From Candidatus Aminicenantes bacterium UBA6228 (GTDB lineage Bacteria; Acidobacteriota; Aminicenantia; Aminicenantales; Saccharicenantaceae): a stretch of DNA of 64,000 nt. Under the pieces are notes generated by a model that was given only the letters and a program-made list of their open reading frames with translations, had not been told where the DNA came from and did not search any database. This document shows positions 9,052-17,700 of the stretch, piece after piece. Location of the stretch: the NCBI GenBank assembly GCA_002441005.1, contig DJWO01000012.1, forward strand, positions 62,001 through 126,000, written 5' to 3'. How positions within the stretch are numbered: position 1 is the stretch's first letter; each line of letters begins with the position of its first letter. Position numbers and translations under genes: made by a program.

Positions 9052-9516
9052 GGGCCAGCCGATTTCTTTTATTATCAATCAGTTATCAAGCTTTCTTTAA
9101 ATGCTAATATATTAAACCACACTCATGATTAATATTCTGATCAGTCAACTTACTTTTTTACATTGATAGGAAAAGACATAAAATCTGTAAAAGCTATTTT
9201 CTGCAGGTTAACCGGATTCGACAGCTCAAGCTCCGGCTCCTGCCCTAAGCCCTCAGCTCTCAATTGTAGAATGAAGGCAAGAAACACGAAAAAAACATTT
9301 GTAACATCTAAGAAGAGGAAGAGATATAAAATGGCTAATTGCTAAGGCCAAAGCAAAGCGACGGAAGTAAAGCAATATAGAGCGAACGAATCGAAAAATA
9401 CGGCCATAATATTTATGAGCCGTTAATAAAGGGTCCTCAGGTTATTAGACTTAGATTCCTGGCCCTATATTTGTATCTTATTGATAACAAAAGAAATCCG
9501 CTGGCCCGACCCCATT
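9043..9516. repeat. MITE-like element, copy 1 (474 bases)
   Basis: Terminal inverted repeats of 37 bases (9043-9079 and 9480-9516) match at 35 positions. They begin AATGGGGTCGGGCCAGC. Two more copies with the same ends lie at 16237-16469 and 28282-28613. The interior (9080-9479) has no convincing gene and differs between copies. The right end supplies the last two bases of the TAA stop of the zinc metallopeptidase gene (9515-9517). No transposase gene and no clear target-site duplication are visible. It fits a non-autonomous element or a REP-like element mobilised by an IS200/Y1-type transposase elsewhere, but that is inference. Confidence 0.8.
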
Positions 9517-10204
9517 AATCACGGGAATTCCGGATGAGTATCATTCGCAGCAGCTGAATAGCAGCCATGGCGGTTGAAGCCACATAGGTCATAGCTGCGG
9601 CCTGCAACACACTTTTCGCCCCATCTATCTCTTTAGCATTCAAAAAACCCCTCTCCTGAAGAATGCCCAGCGCCCGGTGGGAAGCGTTAAATTCAACGGG
9701 CAGAGTGATTACGGTAAAAAGAACAGCTGCGCTAAAAAGCAGAATACCGATATCCATCAGGATACTCGGACCATGTCCACTAAAGAGTAGCCCAATAAAA
9801 AAGAGCGGAAAGGCCAGATTCGAGCCAAGACTGGCCACCGGGTAAATAAGATTCCTCAAGGCCAGAAAAGCATAGCCCTGAGCATGCTGGATAGCATGAC
9901 CGGCTTCATGAGCAGCCACACCCAGAGCGGCAATCGACGAACTATCATAAACATCTTCAGATAACCGAAGCACTTTGGCCTTCGGATCATAATGGTCAGT
10001 CAAATGACCCCGCGTTTTTTCTATCCTGACTCCATTAGCCGGGCTGTATTTTAAAATTTCACCAACCGCCTCAGCCGCGGTCAGTCTCGAAGAAGAGACA
10101 ACCTGGCTGAACCGGGAAAAAGTCGATTTGACCTTGTTCTGGGCATAAATAGCAAAAATAAAAACCGGTATCAGCAGCCAGATCGTGTAATCAAAATAAA
10201 ACAT
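9515..10204 (-). CDS. Membrane zinc metallopeptidase, YugP family (PF04298)
   Basis: 229 residues. An N-terminal transmembrane segment (5-21), then the zinc-binding HEAGH (99-103) inside AAHEAGHAIQHAQGYA, then three or four further hydrophobic segments (about 118-180 and 208-225). This matches the Zn_peptidase_2/YugP family in length and layout. Substrates are not established. The start has a GGAGG-like ribosome-binding site. The stop codon overlaps the right end of the MITE-like element, so the element sits directly at the 3 prime end of the gene. The C-terminus looks full length for the family. Confidence 0.9.
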   Translation of the reverse strand: MFYFDYTIWLLIPVFIFAIYAQNKVKSTFSRFSQVVSSSRLTAAEAVGEILKYSPANGVRIEKTRGHLTDHYDPKAKVLRLSEDVYDSSSIAALGVAAHEAGHAIQHAQGYAFLALRNLIYPVASLGSNLAFPLFFIGLLFSGHGPSILMDIGILLFSAAVLFTVITLPVEFNASHRALGILQERGFLNAKEIDGAKSVLQAAAMTYVASTAMAAIQLLRMILIRNSRD

Positions 10205-10421
10205 TTCATTTCCTCCAAACTTTTATATTTTACCTGAAAAATACCGGGCGGTAAATATACGCTGTTCAAGGACGATTAAAATCTTCTTCTCAGGCCAGGA
10301 AGGAATATTCTCTCCGGGCCTGCCGTCTTATTCAGTCAGGTTGAACTTGCCTGCCAACTTCACCAAATACGTTGCTGTCCTGCTCTTTCGAAAGTGCTTC
10401 ATCCAGATTCAAGTTGGTAAT

Positions 10422-10808
10422 TTACCGCTGCAATATCTTGATGGCCTCATCAATGTTGGACACATCCAGGATAACCGAAATTTTGTCGGCTATCTGGCTC
10501 AGCGTTCCATAGCAGTATTCAACGTTAATCCCTTCATCACCTATCTTCGTCGCCACTTCGGCTAAGGCCCCCGGCTTGTTTTCAAGATGGACCAGCAGAA
10601 CATCCCGGAGCTCGGTCGTATAATTCAATTTGTTGAGGATTTTAACTGCTTTGCTTAAATTTTTGACATAAATCTTAGCTGTGTCCTGAAAAACACCAAT
10701 GGATTCAACGTTGATCTCGTTTTCAGCCAGCTGAGTCAGCATCTCTCCTAAGACCGATGGCTTATTTTCCAGGATAACGAAAATTTCGGTAATTCTTTCA
10801 AAGTCCAT
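10422..10808 (-). CDS. Tandem ACT-domain protein
   Basis: 128 residues made of two ACT domains (about 5-65 and 70-127), each with the beta-alpha-beta pattern. Examples are FVILENKPSVLGEMLTQLAE and LVHLENKPGALAEVATKIGD, where the Pro-Gly turn contacts ligands. There is no catalytic domain. Such stand-alone ACT pairs are thought to bind amino acids as regulators and in other genomes often sit near aryl-CoA ligase or Ior genes. Here it stands alone between a peptidase and a dehydrogenase. GGGAGG precedes the ATG. Confidence 0.85.
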   Translation of the reverse strand: MDFERITEIFVILENKPSVLGEMLTQLAENEINVESIGVFQDTAKIYVKNLSKAVKILNKLNYTTELRDVLLVHLENKPGALAEVATKIGDEGINVEYCYGTLSQIADKISVILDVSNIDEAIKILQR

Positions 10809-11042
10809 AGAACCCTCCCCTATCCTGTATTTTTTCCCCTGATATTTTCCATCATATTAAAAACAAGCTTATGGTTATTTATTAGCCCATTAAAAAAAAT
10901 ATTGCAACCAAAATGTTAACTGGCCTGACGTCTTATATTATATCGCCCGTTGCTGCCGGGACTGACTTCTTCTCTTTATCCTTAAAACCCGCGAATCGCC
11001 TCTGCCAGCCCAAAAGCCTGTTACCCTATTTTTTCCATCTTG

Positions 11043-12458
11043 CTAAAATATCTTCCCCGGGTTGAGAATGCCCAGAGGATCAGCGGCCTGCTTGATTTTC
11101 TTCATCAGTTCAATCTGGCCTGCCTCCATGGTCAAAGGGAAATAATTCTTTTTATAAAGGCCAATACCATGCTCGCCCGAGATAACTCCGCCTCGCCTGG
11201 CTGCATCCTGGAACAGCTCCTGCCTGGCCATTTCCAGTTTGTCTTTTATCTCATCAACATTAACCGGCACCATCCGCCCATTTTCATACTTAGCCTTCAT
11301 CAGATGGGTATGGACATTGCCATCGCCAGCATGCCCGAAAACAGGCAGCCACAAACCGTATTTTTGAGCAACTTCGTGAATTTTCCTGACATGCCCGGCT
11401 ATTTCCGAGCGGGGCACACTGGTATCCAGGATGTCAATGGTCTCCTTTTTTATAGCTTCATAAATCTCCGAGCGGATTTTCAAAACTTCATCCTGTTTAG
11501 CCGCCGTATCAGCTACAAAAACATCCAGGGCTCCATTTTCAAGCACAATATCAGCTATCTCGTCTGTCATTTTCCCCAGATCATCTTCCGAGCCAGCATC
11601 AACAATGATCATCAGGTGCATGTCCCCTGAATGAGTTGGCCAGTTAAGATGAAGATGCTCTTCTGTCAGCCGGAGAACATCCAGACCGGCAAATTCGACG
11701 GCCATGGGCAAAATGCCGTGGTCAAAAATGAGCGGCACATTATCTATGGCTTGCTCAATATTATCAAAAGGAATAACCATCGTCCGGAGAAAAGTCGGCC
11801 TGGTCATCACCTGAACGATGGCTCTGGTGATCACTCCCAGCGTACCTTCCGAGCCGATAAACAAATTCACCAGGTTATAACCAGAAGAATTCTTGATAAG
11901 TTTCCCTCCGGGGTGGATGACCTCGCCGTCGGCCAGGACGACTTCCAGCCCTTTGATATAGTTGCGAATTACCCCGTATTTGACCGCCCGGCTGCCGCCG
12001 GCATTGGTGGCAATCATGCCGCCAAACATCGCTCCCTCATCTCCGGGATGAGGCGGAAAATAAAAGCCCTGCTTTTCGACCTGGGTAATAAATTCGCCCA
12101 GGGTTAGCCCCGCTTCGACCACCGCCACCTGATTTTTCCGGTCAAGCTCTAAGAACTTATTCATTCTCTGGAGACTCAGGACGAGCCCGCCATAGACCGG
12201 CACACAGCCTCCAGCCAGACCGGTCCCACCGCCCCGCGGGGTAACCGGCAGCCGGTGCTCGCTGGCCAGCTTTAAAATAGCCGAAACTTCTTCGACCTTC
12301 CCTGGTCTGACGACTACCTCCGGCTGACAGCCAGCAGGCTCGCAGACATACTCATCATTAGCATAGACGCAGACTTCCTCCGGAGAAGTAATCACGTTAT
12401 TATCGCCAGCTATTGATTTCAGCTCACCAAGGATATCCTCATTAATTTTTCCATACAT
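11043..12458 (-). CDS. FAD-linked 2-hydroxyacid dehydrogenase, GlcD/D-lactate dehydrogenase type
   Basis: 471 residues from the ATG at 12456-12458. GGCAGG lies upstream, and the longer frame to 12497 would need a TTG without a ribosome-binding site. The FAD-binding PCMH-type domain shows RGGGTGLAGGCVP, HPGDEGAMFGGMIATNAGG and NSSGYNL. The C-terminal FAD-oxidase domain shows FGHAGDGNVHTHL and SGEHGIG, ending LNPGKIF as in GlcD. It oxidises a 2-hydroxyacid such as glycolate or D-lactate to the 2-oxoacid. The Fe-S partner (GlcF) often encoded next door is absent, so its electron acceptor is unknown. Substrate cannot be read from sequence. Confidence 0.88.
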   Translation of the reverse strand: MYGKINEDILGELKSIAGDNNVITSPEEVCVYANDEYVCEPAGCQPEVVVRPGKVEEVSAILKLASEHRLPVTPRGGGTGLAGGCVPVYGGLVLSLQRMNKFLELDRKNQVAVVEAGLTLGEFITQVEKQGFYFPPHPGDEGAMFGGMIATNAGGSRAVKYGVIRNYIKGLEVVLADGEVIHPGGKLIKNSSGYNLVNLFIGSEGTLGVITRAIVQVMTRPTFLRTMVIPFDNIEQAIDNVPLIFDHGILPMAVEFAGLDVLRLTEEHLHLNWPTHSGDMHLMIIVDAGSEDDLGKMTDEIADIVLENGALDVFVADTAAKQDEVLKIRSEIYEAIKKETIDILDTSVPRSEIAGHVRKIHEVAQKYGLWLPVFGHAGDGNVHTHLMKAKYENGRMVPVNVDEIKDKLEMARQELFQDAARRGGVISGEHGIGLYKKNYFPLTMEAGQIELMKKIKQAADPLGILNPGKIF

Positions 12459-12618
12459 GGCCCACCTGCCTTTTAAATCAAAAAATAATTGCTCCAAACA
12501 GACGCCGGTTGTACATACATTTTACATTTTTCAGTTTTTGCCCGTTAGCTTTTTCTAACCATTATTATGTTCATCTAAATTTTCATTTTTCTTGTCTTGC
12601 CATCGGCCAGACCTGCGA

Positions 12619-14445
12619 TCAGGCCAGCAAAGATTTAACTGCGGTTACTATCGCTGCCGCATCTATTCCATATTTAGCCATGAGCTCTTCGGGACGTCCT
12701 GAGCGAGGGATATCTCTGATACAGAGATGCTTCCAGAGCTTTTTTTCAGGCAGAATAAGGGCGACCGCTGTCCCCAACCCGCCCTGTTCAAAATGATCCT
12801 CAACCACCACCACCCGCCCGCCAGTCTCGCCAGCTGATTTAATTATCGTCTCGGAATCCAGAGGCTTAACCGAATAGGCATCAATTACCCTGATGTTTAT
12901 TCCATCTTTTTTTAGAAGCTCAGCTGCCCGGAGAGCTTCAGGGACAGTGATGCCAGCGGCGACTACTGTGACTGTATCTTGATCACTTTTTTTGACCACC
13001 TTTGATCCACCAATCGGGAATTCCTCCCCAGGTGGATATAGAATGGGTGTGGCTGGCCTGGTTGTCCGGATATAAACCATTCCTTTGTGCCTGGCTGCTT
13101 CTTTGACGCATTTTTCAGCTGAAACAGCATCCGACGGGTAAAGCACTAAGCAACCGGGGATGGGAGTGAACATGGCTAAGTCTTCAAGCCCCATTTGAGA
13201 TGGCCCGTCCTCGCCGATGCTGACCCCAACATGGGAACCGCACAGCTTGATGTTGGAAAAGGAATAAGCGGCCATTCTGATCTGGTCATGAGCCCGGGTT
13301 AAAAAGGCGGCAAAAGTGGCAGCAAAAGGCAGAAAACCTTTAGCGGCCAGCCCCATGGCCAGACCAATCATATTCTGCTCAGCGATGTATGATTCAAAAG
13401 ACCGCCCGGGAAAAGCAGCAAAAAATTTATCCGTATAGGTTGAATTTTTCACATCACCGTCAATGACCACGACCCGATCATTAACCCGACCAAGTTTTTC
13501 CAGAGCCAGTCCGTAAGCCAGTCTGGTGGCAGTCTTATCTTTATAAGACGGAAGCTCAAACTCAAAGTTGTTTTTCCATTCTGGTCGCTTGACTTTTTGG
13601 CGACTTCTTACATATTTTCTGGCCTCAATATCAGGCATTGGTCCAAGTTCGGCTAAGGCCTTTTCCAGCTCTTCGGGTTTAAGCGGTTTGCCATGCCAGC
13701 CATTTTTATCTTCGATAAAAGAAACCCCTTTGCCTTTAATCGTCCTGGCTAAAATAACCTTGGGTTTCGGTCCAAGGCGGGCTTTGGCCAGAGCCTCAAG
13801 AAGCTTTTCAATTTTATGACCGTCAATCTGATAAATATCCCAGCCAAAAGCCTTAAACTTTTTAGCATAGGCTTTTAGATCATGCTGGTGCATGGTCGGT
13901 TCGGATTGACCCAGCCGGTTCACATCGACAATAGCCACCAGGTTTCCCAGTTTAAACTCACGCCCGGCGTTGGCTGCTTCCCAGACCGCTCCCTCGGCAC
14001 ACTCGCCGTCACCCATCAGAACAAAAGTCCTGGCTTTAACACCGGCCAGCTTTTGAGCCAGAGCCAGCCCAACGCCGACCGACAGCCCCTGGCCAAGAGA
14101 GCCAGTTGCCGCTTTGACCCAGGGCATACGCGGTGTCGGATGCCCTTCCAGGTCGCTGGTGATTTTTCTCAAACCAAGAAGTGAATTTTGAGGAATAATT
14201 CCGGCCTCGGCATAAGCCGCCCAGAGAATGGGAGCTGCATGCCCTTTGGACAGAACAAATTCATCATTTTCGAAGGCCTCAGGGTCGCCGGGGTTAAAAC
14301 GCATTTCATGGAAAAAAAGGCAGGCCATAATCTCGGCACAGGACAGACAGGTAGAAGGATGACCCGAGCCAGCGGCGGTAGTCATCTGCAGTGAATGAAT
14401 CCTGAGACGTTTGGCAATTTTTTCCAAGATAGAAATTGAAGACAT
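12619..14445 (-). CDS. tkt: Transketolase
   Basis: 608 residues, a single chain with both the N-terminal thiamine-diphosphate domain and the pyrimidine/C-terminal domains. Motifs: GSGHPS (26-31), SKGHA (66-70), GSLGQG (115-120) and the diphosphate motif GDGECAEG...N (145-173). The pyrimidine domain has EQNMIGLAMGLA with the conserved glutamate. It interconverts ketose and aldose phosphates in the non-oxidative pentose phosphate route. It is slightly shorter than the E. coli enzyme (about 660) and like the forms of deep-branching bacteria. A GGGAG ribosome-binding site precedes the ATG. The FAD-dehydrogenase gene follows after 160 bases. Confidence 0.93.
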   Translation of the reverse strand: MSSISILEKIAKRLRIHSLQMTTAAGSGHPSTCLSCAEIMACLFFHEMRFNPGDPEAFENDEFVLSKGHAAPILWAAYAEAGIIPQNSLLGLRKITSDLEGHPTPRMPWVKAATGSLGQGLSVGVGLALAQKLAGVKARTFVLMGDGECAEGAVWEAANAGREFKLGNLVAIVDVNRLGQSEPTMHQHDLKAYAKKFKAFGWDIYQIDGHKIEKLLEALAKARLGPKPKVILARTIKGKGVSFIEDKNGWHGKPLKPEELEKALAELGPMPDIEARKYVRSRQKVKRPEWKNNFEFELPSYKDKTATRLAYGLALEKLGRVNDRVVVIDGDVKNSTYTDKFFAAFPGRSFESYIAEQNMIGLAMGLAAKGFLPFAATFAAFLTRAHDQIRMAAYSFSNIKLCGSHVGVSIGEDGPSQMGLEDLAMFTPIPGCLVLYPSDAVSAEKCVKEAARHKGMVYIRTTRPATPILYPPGEEFPIGGSKVVKKSDQDTVTVVAAGITVPEALRAAELLKKDGINIRVIDAYSVKPLDSETIIKSAGETGGRVVVVEDHFEQGGLGTAVALILPEKKLWKHLCIRDIPRSGRPEELMAKYGIDAAAIVTAVKSLLA

Positions 14446-14606
14446 TTTTTAACTCCCGAAAAGAATTAGTTTCTATTATATGGTTAATAAGAGCCACTCT
14501 CAAGAGATGAATTTTTTGCCGGTTAAATTTTCAGACAACCAGATTAAGCTGGCTTGAGGTCTGACCGTTGCCTTTCTTTCCAATCAGAGCTTTTTTTAAA
14601 AAAGTT

Positions 14607-15407
14607 TTATTCTCCCATATGAACCAGGAGACCCTTGACCCTGACGGCTTTAAACATACGGAAAAAGAACAGGAGAACCAGAACCAGATAAATAAGGTTT
14701 AAAATCATGGCTCTGGCCAGATAGCCAGTGGGAAAACTCTGGCCCATGATTACTGCCCGCATGCCTTCAAAAACATAGGAAGCGGGGACATAACGGGCAA
14801 TTACCTGAAGAAAATGGGGCAGGACTGAAACCGGGTAAAAAACGGCCGAAACTGGCTGGAAGAGAACGGCAATTCCCCAGGCTAAGACTTCTGCCTGCTG
14901 ACCGAATCTCAAGATAAAAGCCGTGGTTAAAAGGCCAATTGACCAGCCCATGATAATCAGATTAATCATGAAAGGCAAAAGATGAAGCCCGATAATAAAA
15001 AGATTAAAAGAATAGAGCAGCCAGGCCAGAAGAGAGCTGACCAGAAAAACGACGGCGACTTTAAAGAGAGAAACCAGCATCAAGGAGACGAGGTATTCAC
15101 TGATGGTCAATGGACTGACAAAAAGATTGAGAAAATTTCTGGCCCAGACCTCTTCCAAAAAAGAAACAGATATACCTTGCTGGGAGCGAAAAAGAATATC
15201 CCAGAGAATCAGAGCTCCGAGGAAGATAGCTAAAAAATTGGGTGCGGTTTGCCCTTGTGAGGTAAGCTTGGTGATATAAACGCTAACAAAGCCCCAGAGA
15301 AGGAGATCTAGCAGCGGCCAGTAAACAATTTCTAACAAACGGGTAAAGCTGTGGCGATAAAGATAAATGTGGCGGAGAAACATAGCCGAGATGCGGCGGA
15401 AGCTCAT
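14607..15407 (-). CDS. ABC-2 type transporter permease
   Basis: 266 residues with about six hydrophobic segments (near 28-46, 58-72, 105-128, 133-160, 170-192 and 232-252) and the ABC-2 layout. Its ATG overlaps the stop of the ATPase gene as ATGA, showing tight translational coupling. Together with the ATPase it should form an exporter. The substrate is unknown; it could be a lipid, polysaccharide or drug. No accessory gene gives a clue. Confidence 0.85.
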   Translation of the reverse strand: MSFRRISAMFLRHIYLYRHSFTRLLEIVYWPLLDLLLWGFVSVYITKLTSQGQTAPNFLAIFLGALILWDILFRSQQGISVSFLEEVWARNFLNLFVSPLTISEYLVSLMLVSLFKVAVVFLVSSLLAWLLYSFNLFIIGLHLLPFMINLIIMGWSIGLLTTAFILRFGQQAEVLAWGIAVLFQPVSAVFYPVSVLPHFLQVIARYVPASYVFEGMRAVIMGQSFPTGYLARAMILNLIYLVLVLLFFFRMFKAVRVKGLLVHMGE

Positions 15408-16153
15408 ACCTCTACCTCCCGGGCAATTTTCAAGAAGACATCTTCCAGATCCTCACCCCTGAACTGCCTGACTACTTCCTGAGGTGTCCCACGGCCAATG
15501 ATTTCACCATGATGAAGAAAGAGCAAATGGTCAGAAATAGCCTCCATTTCCTTCATATTATGAGAGGTATAAAGAATGGCCATATTTCTGGTTCTCTTGA
15601 TCTCGACGAGATAATTTCTGGTCCGGTCGGCAATGTCGGGGTCCAGGCTGGCCGTAGGTTCATCCAGCAATAAAATCTCAGGATCATTAATGAAAGCCTT
15701 GGCCAGATTAAGCCTGGTCATCTGGCCTGAAGACAGGGTTCTAACCGCTTTATTAGCTGATTCCTTAAGATCAAATCGCTCAATAAGAATCTCTATTTTC
15801 TGCCGCGGCTTTTTGACCCCATAGAGCCGGGCAAAAACCATAAGTGATTCCTTGACCTTCAGGGAATAAGGCATGGCAACATAGGTTGAGGAAAAATTCA
15901 TCCGGCTCAATATTTTTTCCCTCTGTCTCGACCTGGCAGGATTCAACCCAAATATTTTTATGTCGCCCGAGGTGGGCAAAGTCAGGCCAAGGAGCATGTG
16001 AATAATCGTGGTTTTGCCAGCGCCGTTCGGGCCAAGGAGGCCGAGAATTTCGCCCCGGTAAAGTTCAAAACTAACTTCCTTGACTGCCTGAAAAGAATTA
16101 AATGATTTTGATAATTTATTTACCTCGAGTACGGGGGAACTCTCTGGCCTCAT
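15404..16153 (-). CDS. ABC transporter ATP-binding protein
   Basis: 249 residues with Walker A GPNGAGKTT (41-49), signature LSSGQ, and Walker B plus D-loop ILLLDEPTASLDPD, followed by a YTSHNM switch segment. The class is that of ABC-2 exporters (NodI/DrrA-like). CGGAGG lies upstream of the ATG at 16151-16153. It is first in a two-gene operon with the permease. MITE-like copy 2 lies 84 bases upstream of its start codon. Confidence 0.9.
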   Translation of the reverse strand: MRPESSPVLEVNKLSKSFNSFQAVKEVSFELYRGEILGLLGPNGAGKTTIIHMLLGLTLPTSGDIKIFGLNPARSRQREKILSRMNFSSTYVAMPYSLKVKESLMVFARLYGVKKPRQKIEILIERFDLKESANKAVRTLSSGQMTRLNLAKAFINDPEILLLDEPTASLDPDIADRTRNYLVEIKRTRNMAILYTSHNMKEMEAISDHLLFLHHGEIIGRGTPQEVVRQFRGEDLEDVFLKIAREVEV

Positions 16154-16236
16154 ATTTAACCTCCGGCTGATTAGCCTGATTGATAATGGTAAGGAAAGGT
16201 GTATTTTTAGTATAGCAAAATAATAGGGTTTTGTCT

Positions 16237-16469
16237 AATGGGGTCGGGCCAGCCGATTTGTTTTATTTTCAACACTTTAGCAGCCAGTGTTTTCTCTTGT
16301 TGAGTCCCGGTCAGAGACCTGTGCCGGGCGAGGATAATTCCAGGTTCAATCAATCTCCTGGCCATAACTTCTTCATTTAGATTCGCTGCCCTTACCGATG
16401 GTCAGGGACTTTGACCGTCATTCGAAAAACTTATTTAATATCAATGACATCCCGAGGCCCGACCCCATT
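16237..16469. repeat. MITE-like element, copy 2 (233 bases)
   Basis: The left end (16237-16273) matches the other copies over about 37 bases, starting AATGGGGTCGGGCCAGCCGA. The right end is degenerate, keeping only about 14 bases (GGCCCGACCCCATT, 16456-16469). The interior has no gene. The element abuts the TAA stop (16470-16472) of the dGTPase-like gene without a gap. Confidence 0.75.
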
Positions 16470-17498
16470 TTAAAACCGGATGCGGGGAAGGAAAATTTTT
16501 TCATACAGAGCCAGGGCATAGCCATCGGTCATACCGGCTATAAAATCGGCTACTCTCCTCTCCAGTGGATCCCCTCTCGGGTAATCTTTAACCCTATCAG
16601 CGGGATTTTTGAGCAAATACTCATAAAGCTCTTTAACGACTTTTCTGGTTTTATTCAAATCTTCCCTGGCCTCTGAATTAAAATAAACCCGGTCATAAAG
16701 AAAATTCCTGAGGTCGAGCAAAGCCTGATAGATCTTCTGGTTCATCGCCACTCGCTCCAGCCCAATTTTCAGGCTCGACTCGACGACATCAGTAACCAGA
16801 CGATCTATCCTGGTAGAATGAAGCTTCCCCAGGATATCGGTGATTCTGGGCGGGAGGCTATCTTCCTTGATAATACCCGCCCTCAGGGCATCATCAATAT
16901 CGTGATTGACATAAGCGATAACATCGGAGACCCGCACAATTTGACCTTCCAGAGTGGCCGGCCTGCCTTCCGGATCATCATTTAATATCTCTCCCCGCCC
17001 CTTAGAATGCTTTAAAATGCCGTCACGAACCTCAAAACTTAAATTGAGCCCCTTACCTTCATATTCCAGCTTATCAACCACCCTGAGGCTCTGCTCTGAA
17101 TGATGGAAGCCGCCAGGCAGAAGCTCATTTAAGACCTCTTCCCCGGCATGGCCAAAAGGCGTATGTCCCAGGTCGTGGCCCAGAGCGATAGCTTCGGTCA
17201 GATCTTCATTCAGGCGAAGAGAACGGGCAATTGTCCGGGCAATCTGGGAAACTTCCAGCGTATGGGTCAATCTGGTGCGAAAGTGGTCGCCAAAAGGCGA
17301 TAGAAAGACCTGGGTTTTGTGCTTTAACCGGCGGAATGATTTGGAGTGAATAATCCGGTCGCGGTCACGCTGAAAAGCAGTCCGAAGAGGATGAGGTTGT
17401 TCAGGTCTGAGGCGTCCCTGGCTATTTGCGCTCAGACAGGCCTGGGGCGCAAGGATCTTTTTTTCAAGATTTTCAATCTGCTCTCTGATATTGGTCAA
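16470..17498 (-). CDS. dgt: dGTPase-like HD-domain triphosphohydrolase
   Basis: 342 residues. The N-terminal part has FQRDRDRIIHSKSFRRLKHKTQVF and then RTRLTHTLEV (metal His), with the HD motif GHDLGHTPFGHAGE. This is the pattern of the deoxyguanosinetriphosphate triphosphohydrolase-like family, which hydrolyses dNTPs to nucleosides and triphosphate. The length matches the short form rather than the E. coli Dgt of about 505 residues. The start codon is TTG, supported by GGAGGG 7-10 bases upstream; no in-frame ATG precedes the conserved core. Its stop is adjacent to MITE-like copy 2. Confidence 0.88.
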   Translation of the reverse strand: MTNIREQIENLEKKILAPQACLSANSQGRLRPEQPHPLRTAFQRDRDRIIHSKSFRRLKHKTQVFLSPFGDHFRTRLTHTLEVSQIARTIARSLRLNEDLTEAIALGHDLGHTPFGHAGEEVLNELLPGGFHHSEQSLRVVDKLEYEGKGLNLSFEVRDGILKHSKGRGEILNDDPEGRPATLEGQIVRVSDVIAYVNHDIDDALRAGIIKEDSLPPRITDILGKLHSTRIDRLVTDVVESSLKIGLERVAMNQKIYQALLDLRNFLYDRVYFNSEAREDLNKTRKVVKELYEYLLKNPADRVKDYPRGDPLERRVADFIAGMTDGYALALYEKIFLPRIRF

Positions 17499-17665
17499 CC
17501 TATTCCCTCCAGTTTCTAATATAAATTATCATTCTTCTCGCTTCTATTTAATTCAATCTTAAGACTAAAGCCGCAGCCTGTCCAGCTTCTTAATTCCCCT
17601 GACTCCAATCTTGACCCTCCCTTACCTAAAGTAGTAAGGTTAGAAAGGTTGTTTTTTGGCCGTTA

Positions 17666-17688
17666 AATTTAAATCGCCAATTTAAATT
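17666..17688. repeat. Inverted repeat before the S9 peptidase gene
   Basis: Perfect 9-base arms AATTTAAAT (17666-17674) and ATTTAAATT (17680-17688) with a 5-base loop, lying immediately before the GAGGAG ribosome-binding site. It might be an operator or an mRNA hairpin that limits translation. It is AT-only, so its significance is uncertain. Confidence 0.4.
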
Positions 17689-17700
17689 GAGGAGCTAAGC

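Noticed and set aside
9200..9260. Possible tRNA-like segment (GGATTCGACAG near 9210)
   Set aside because: No cloverleaf pairing, no anticodon arm and no CCA-compatible acceptor stem can be drawn.
11040..11630. Long open frame (196 codons) antisense to the FAD-dehydrogenase gene
   Set aside because: It lies opposite a strongly conserved enzyme, has no ribosome-binding site and its composition follows from the codon bias of the real gene.
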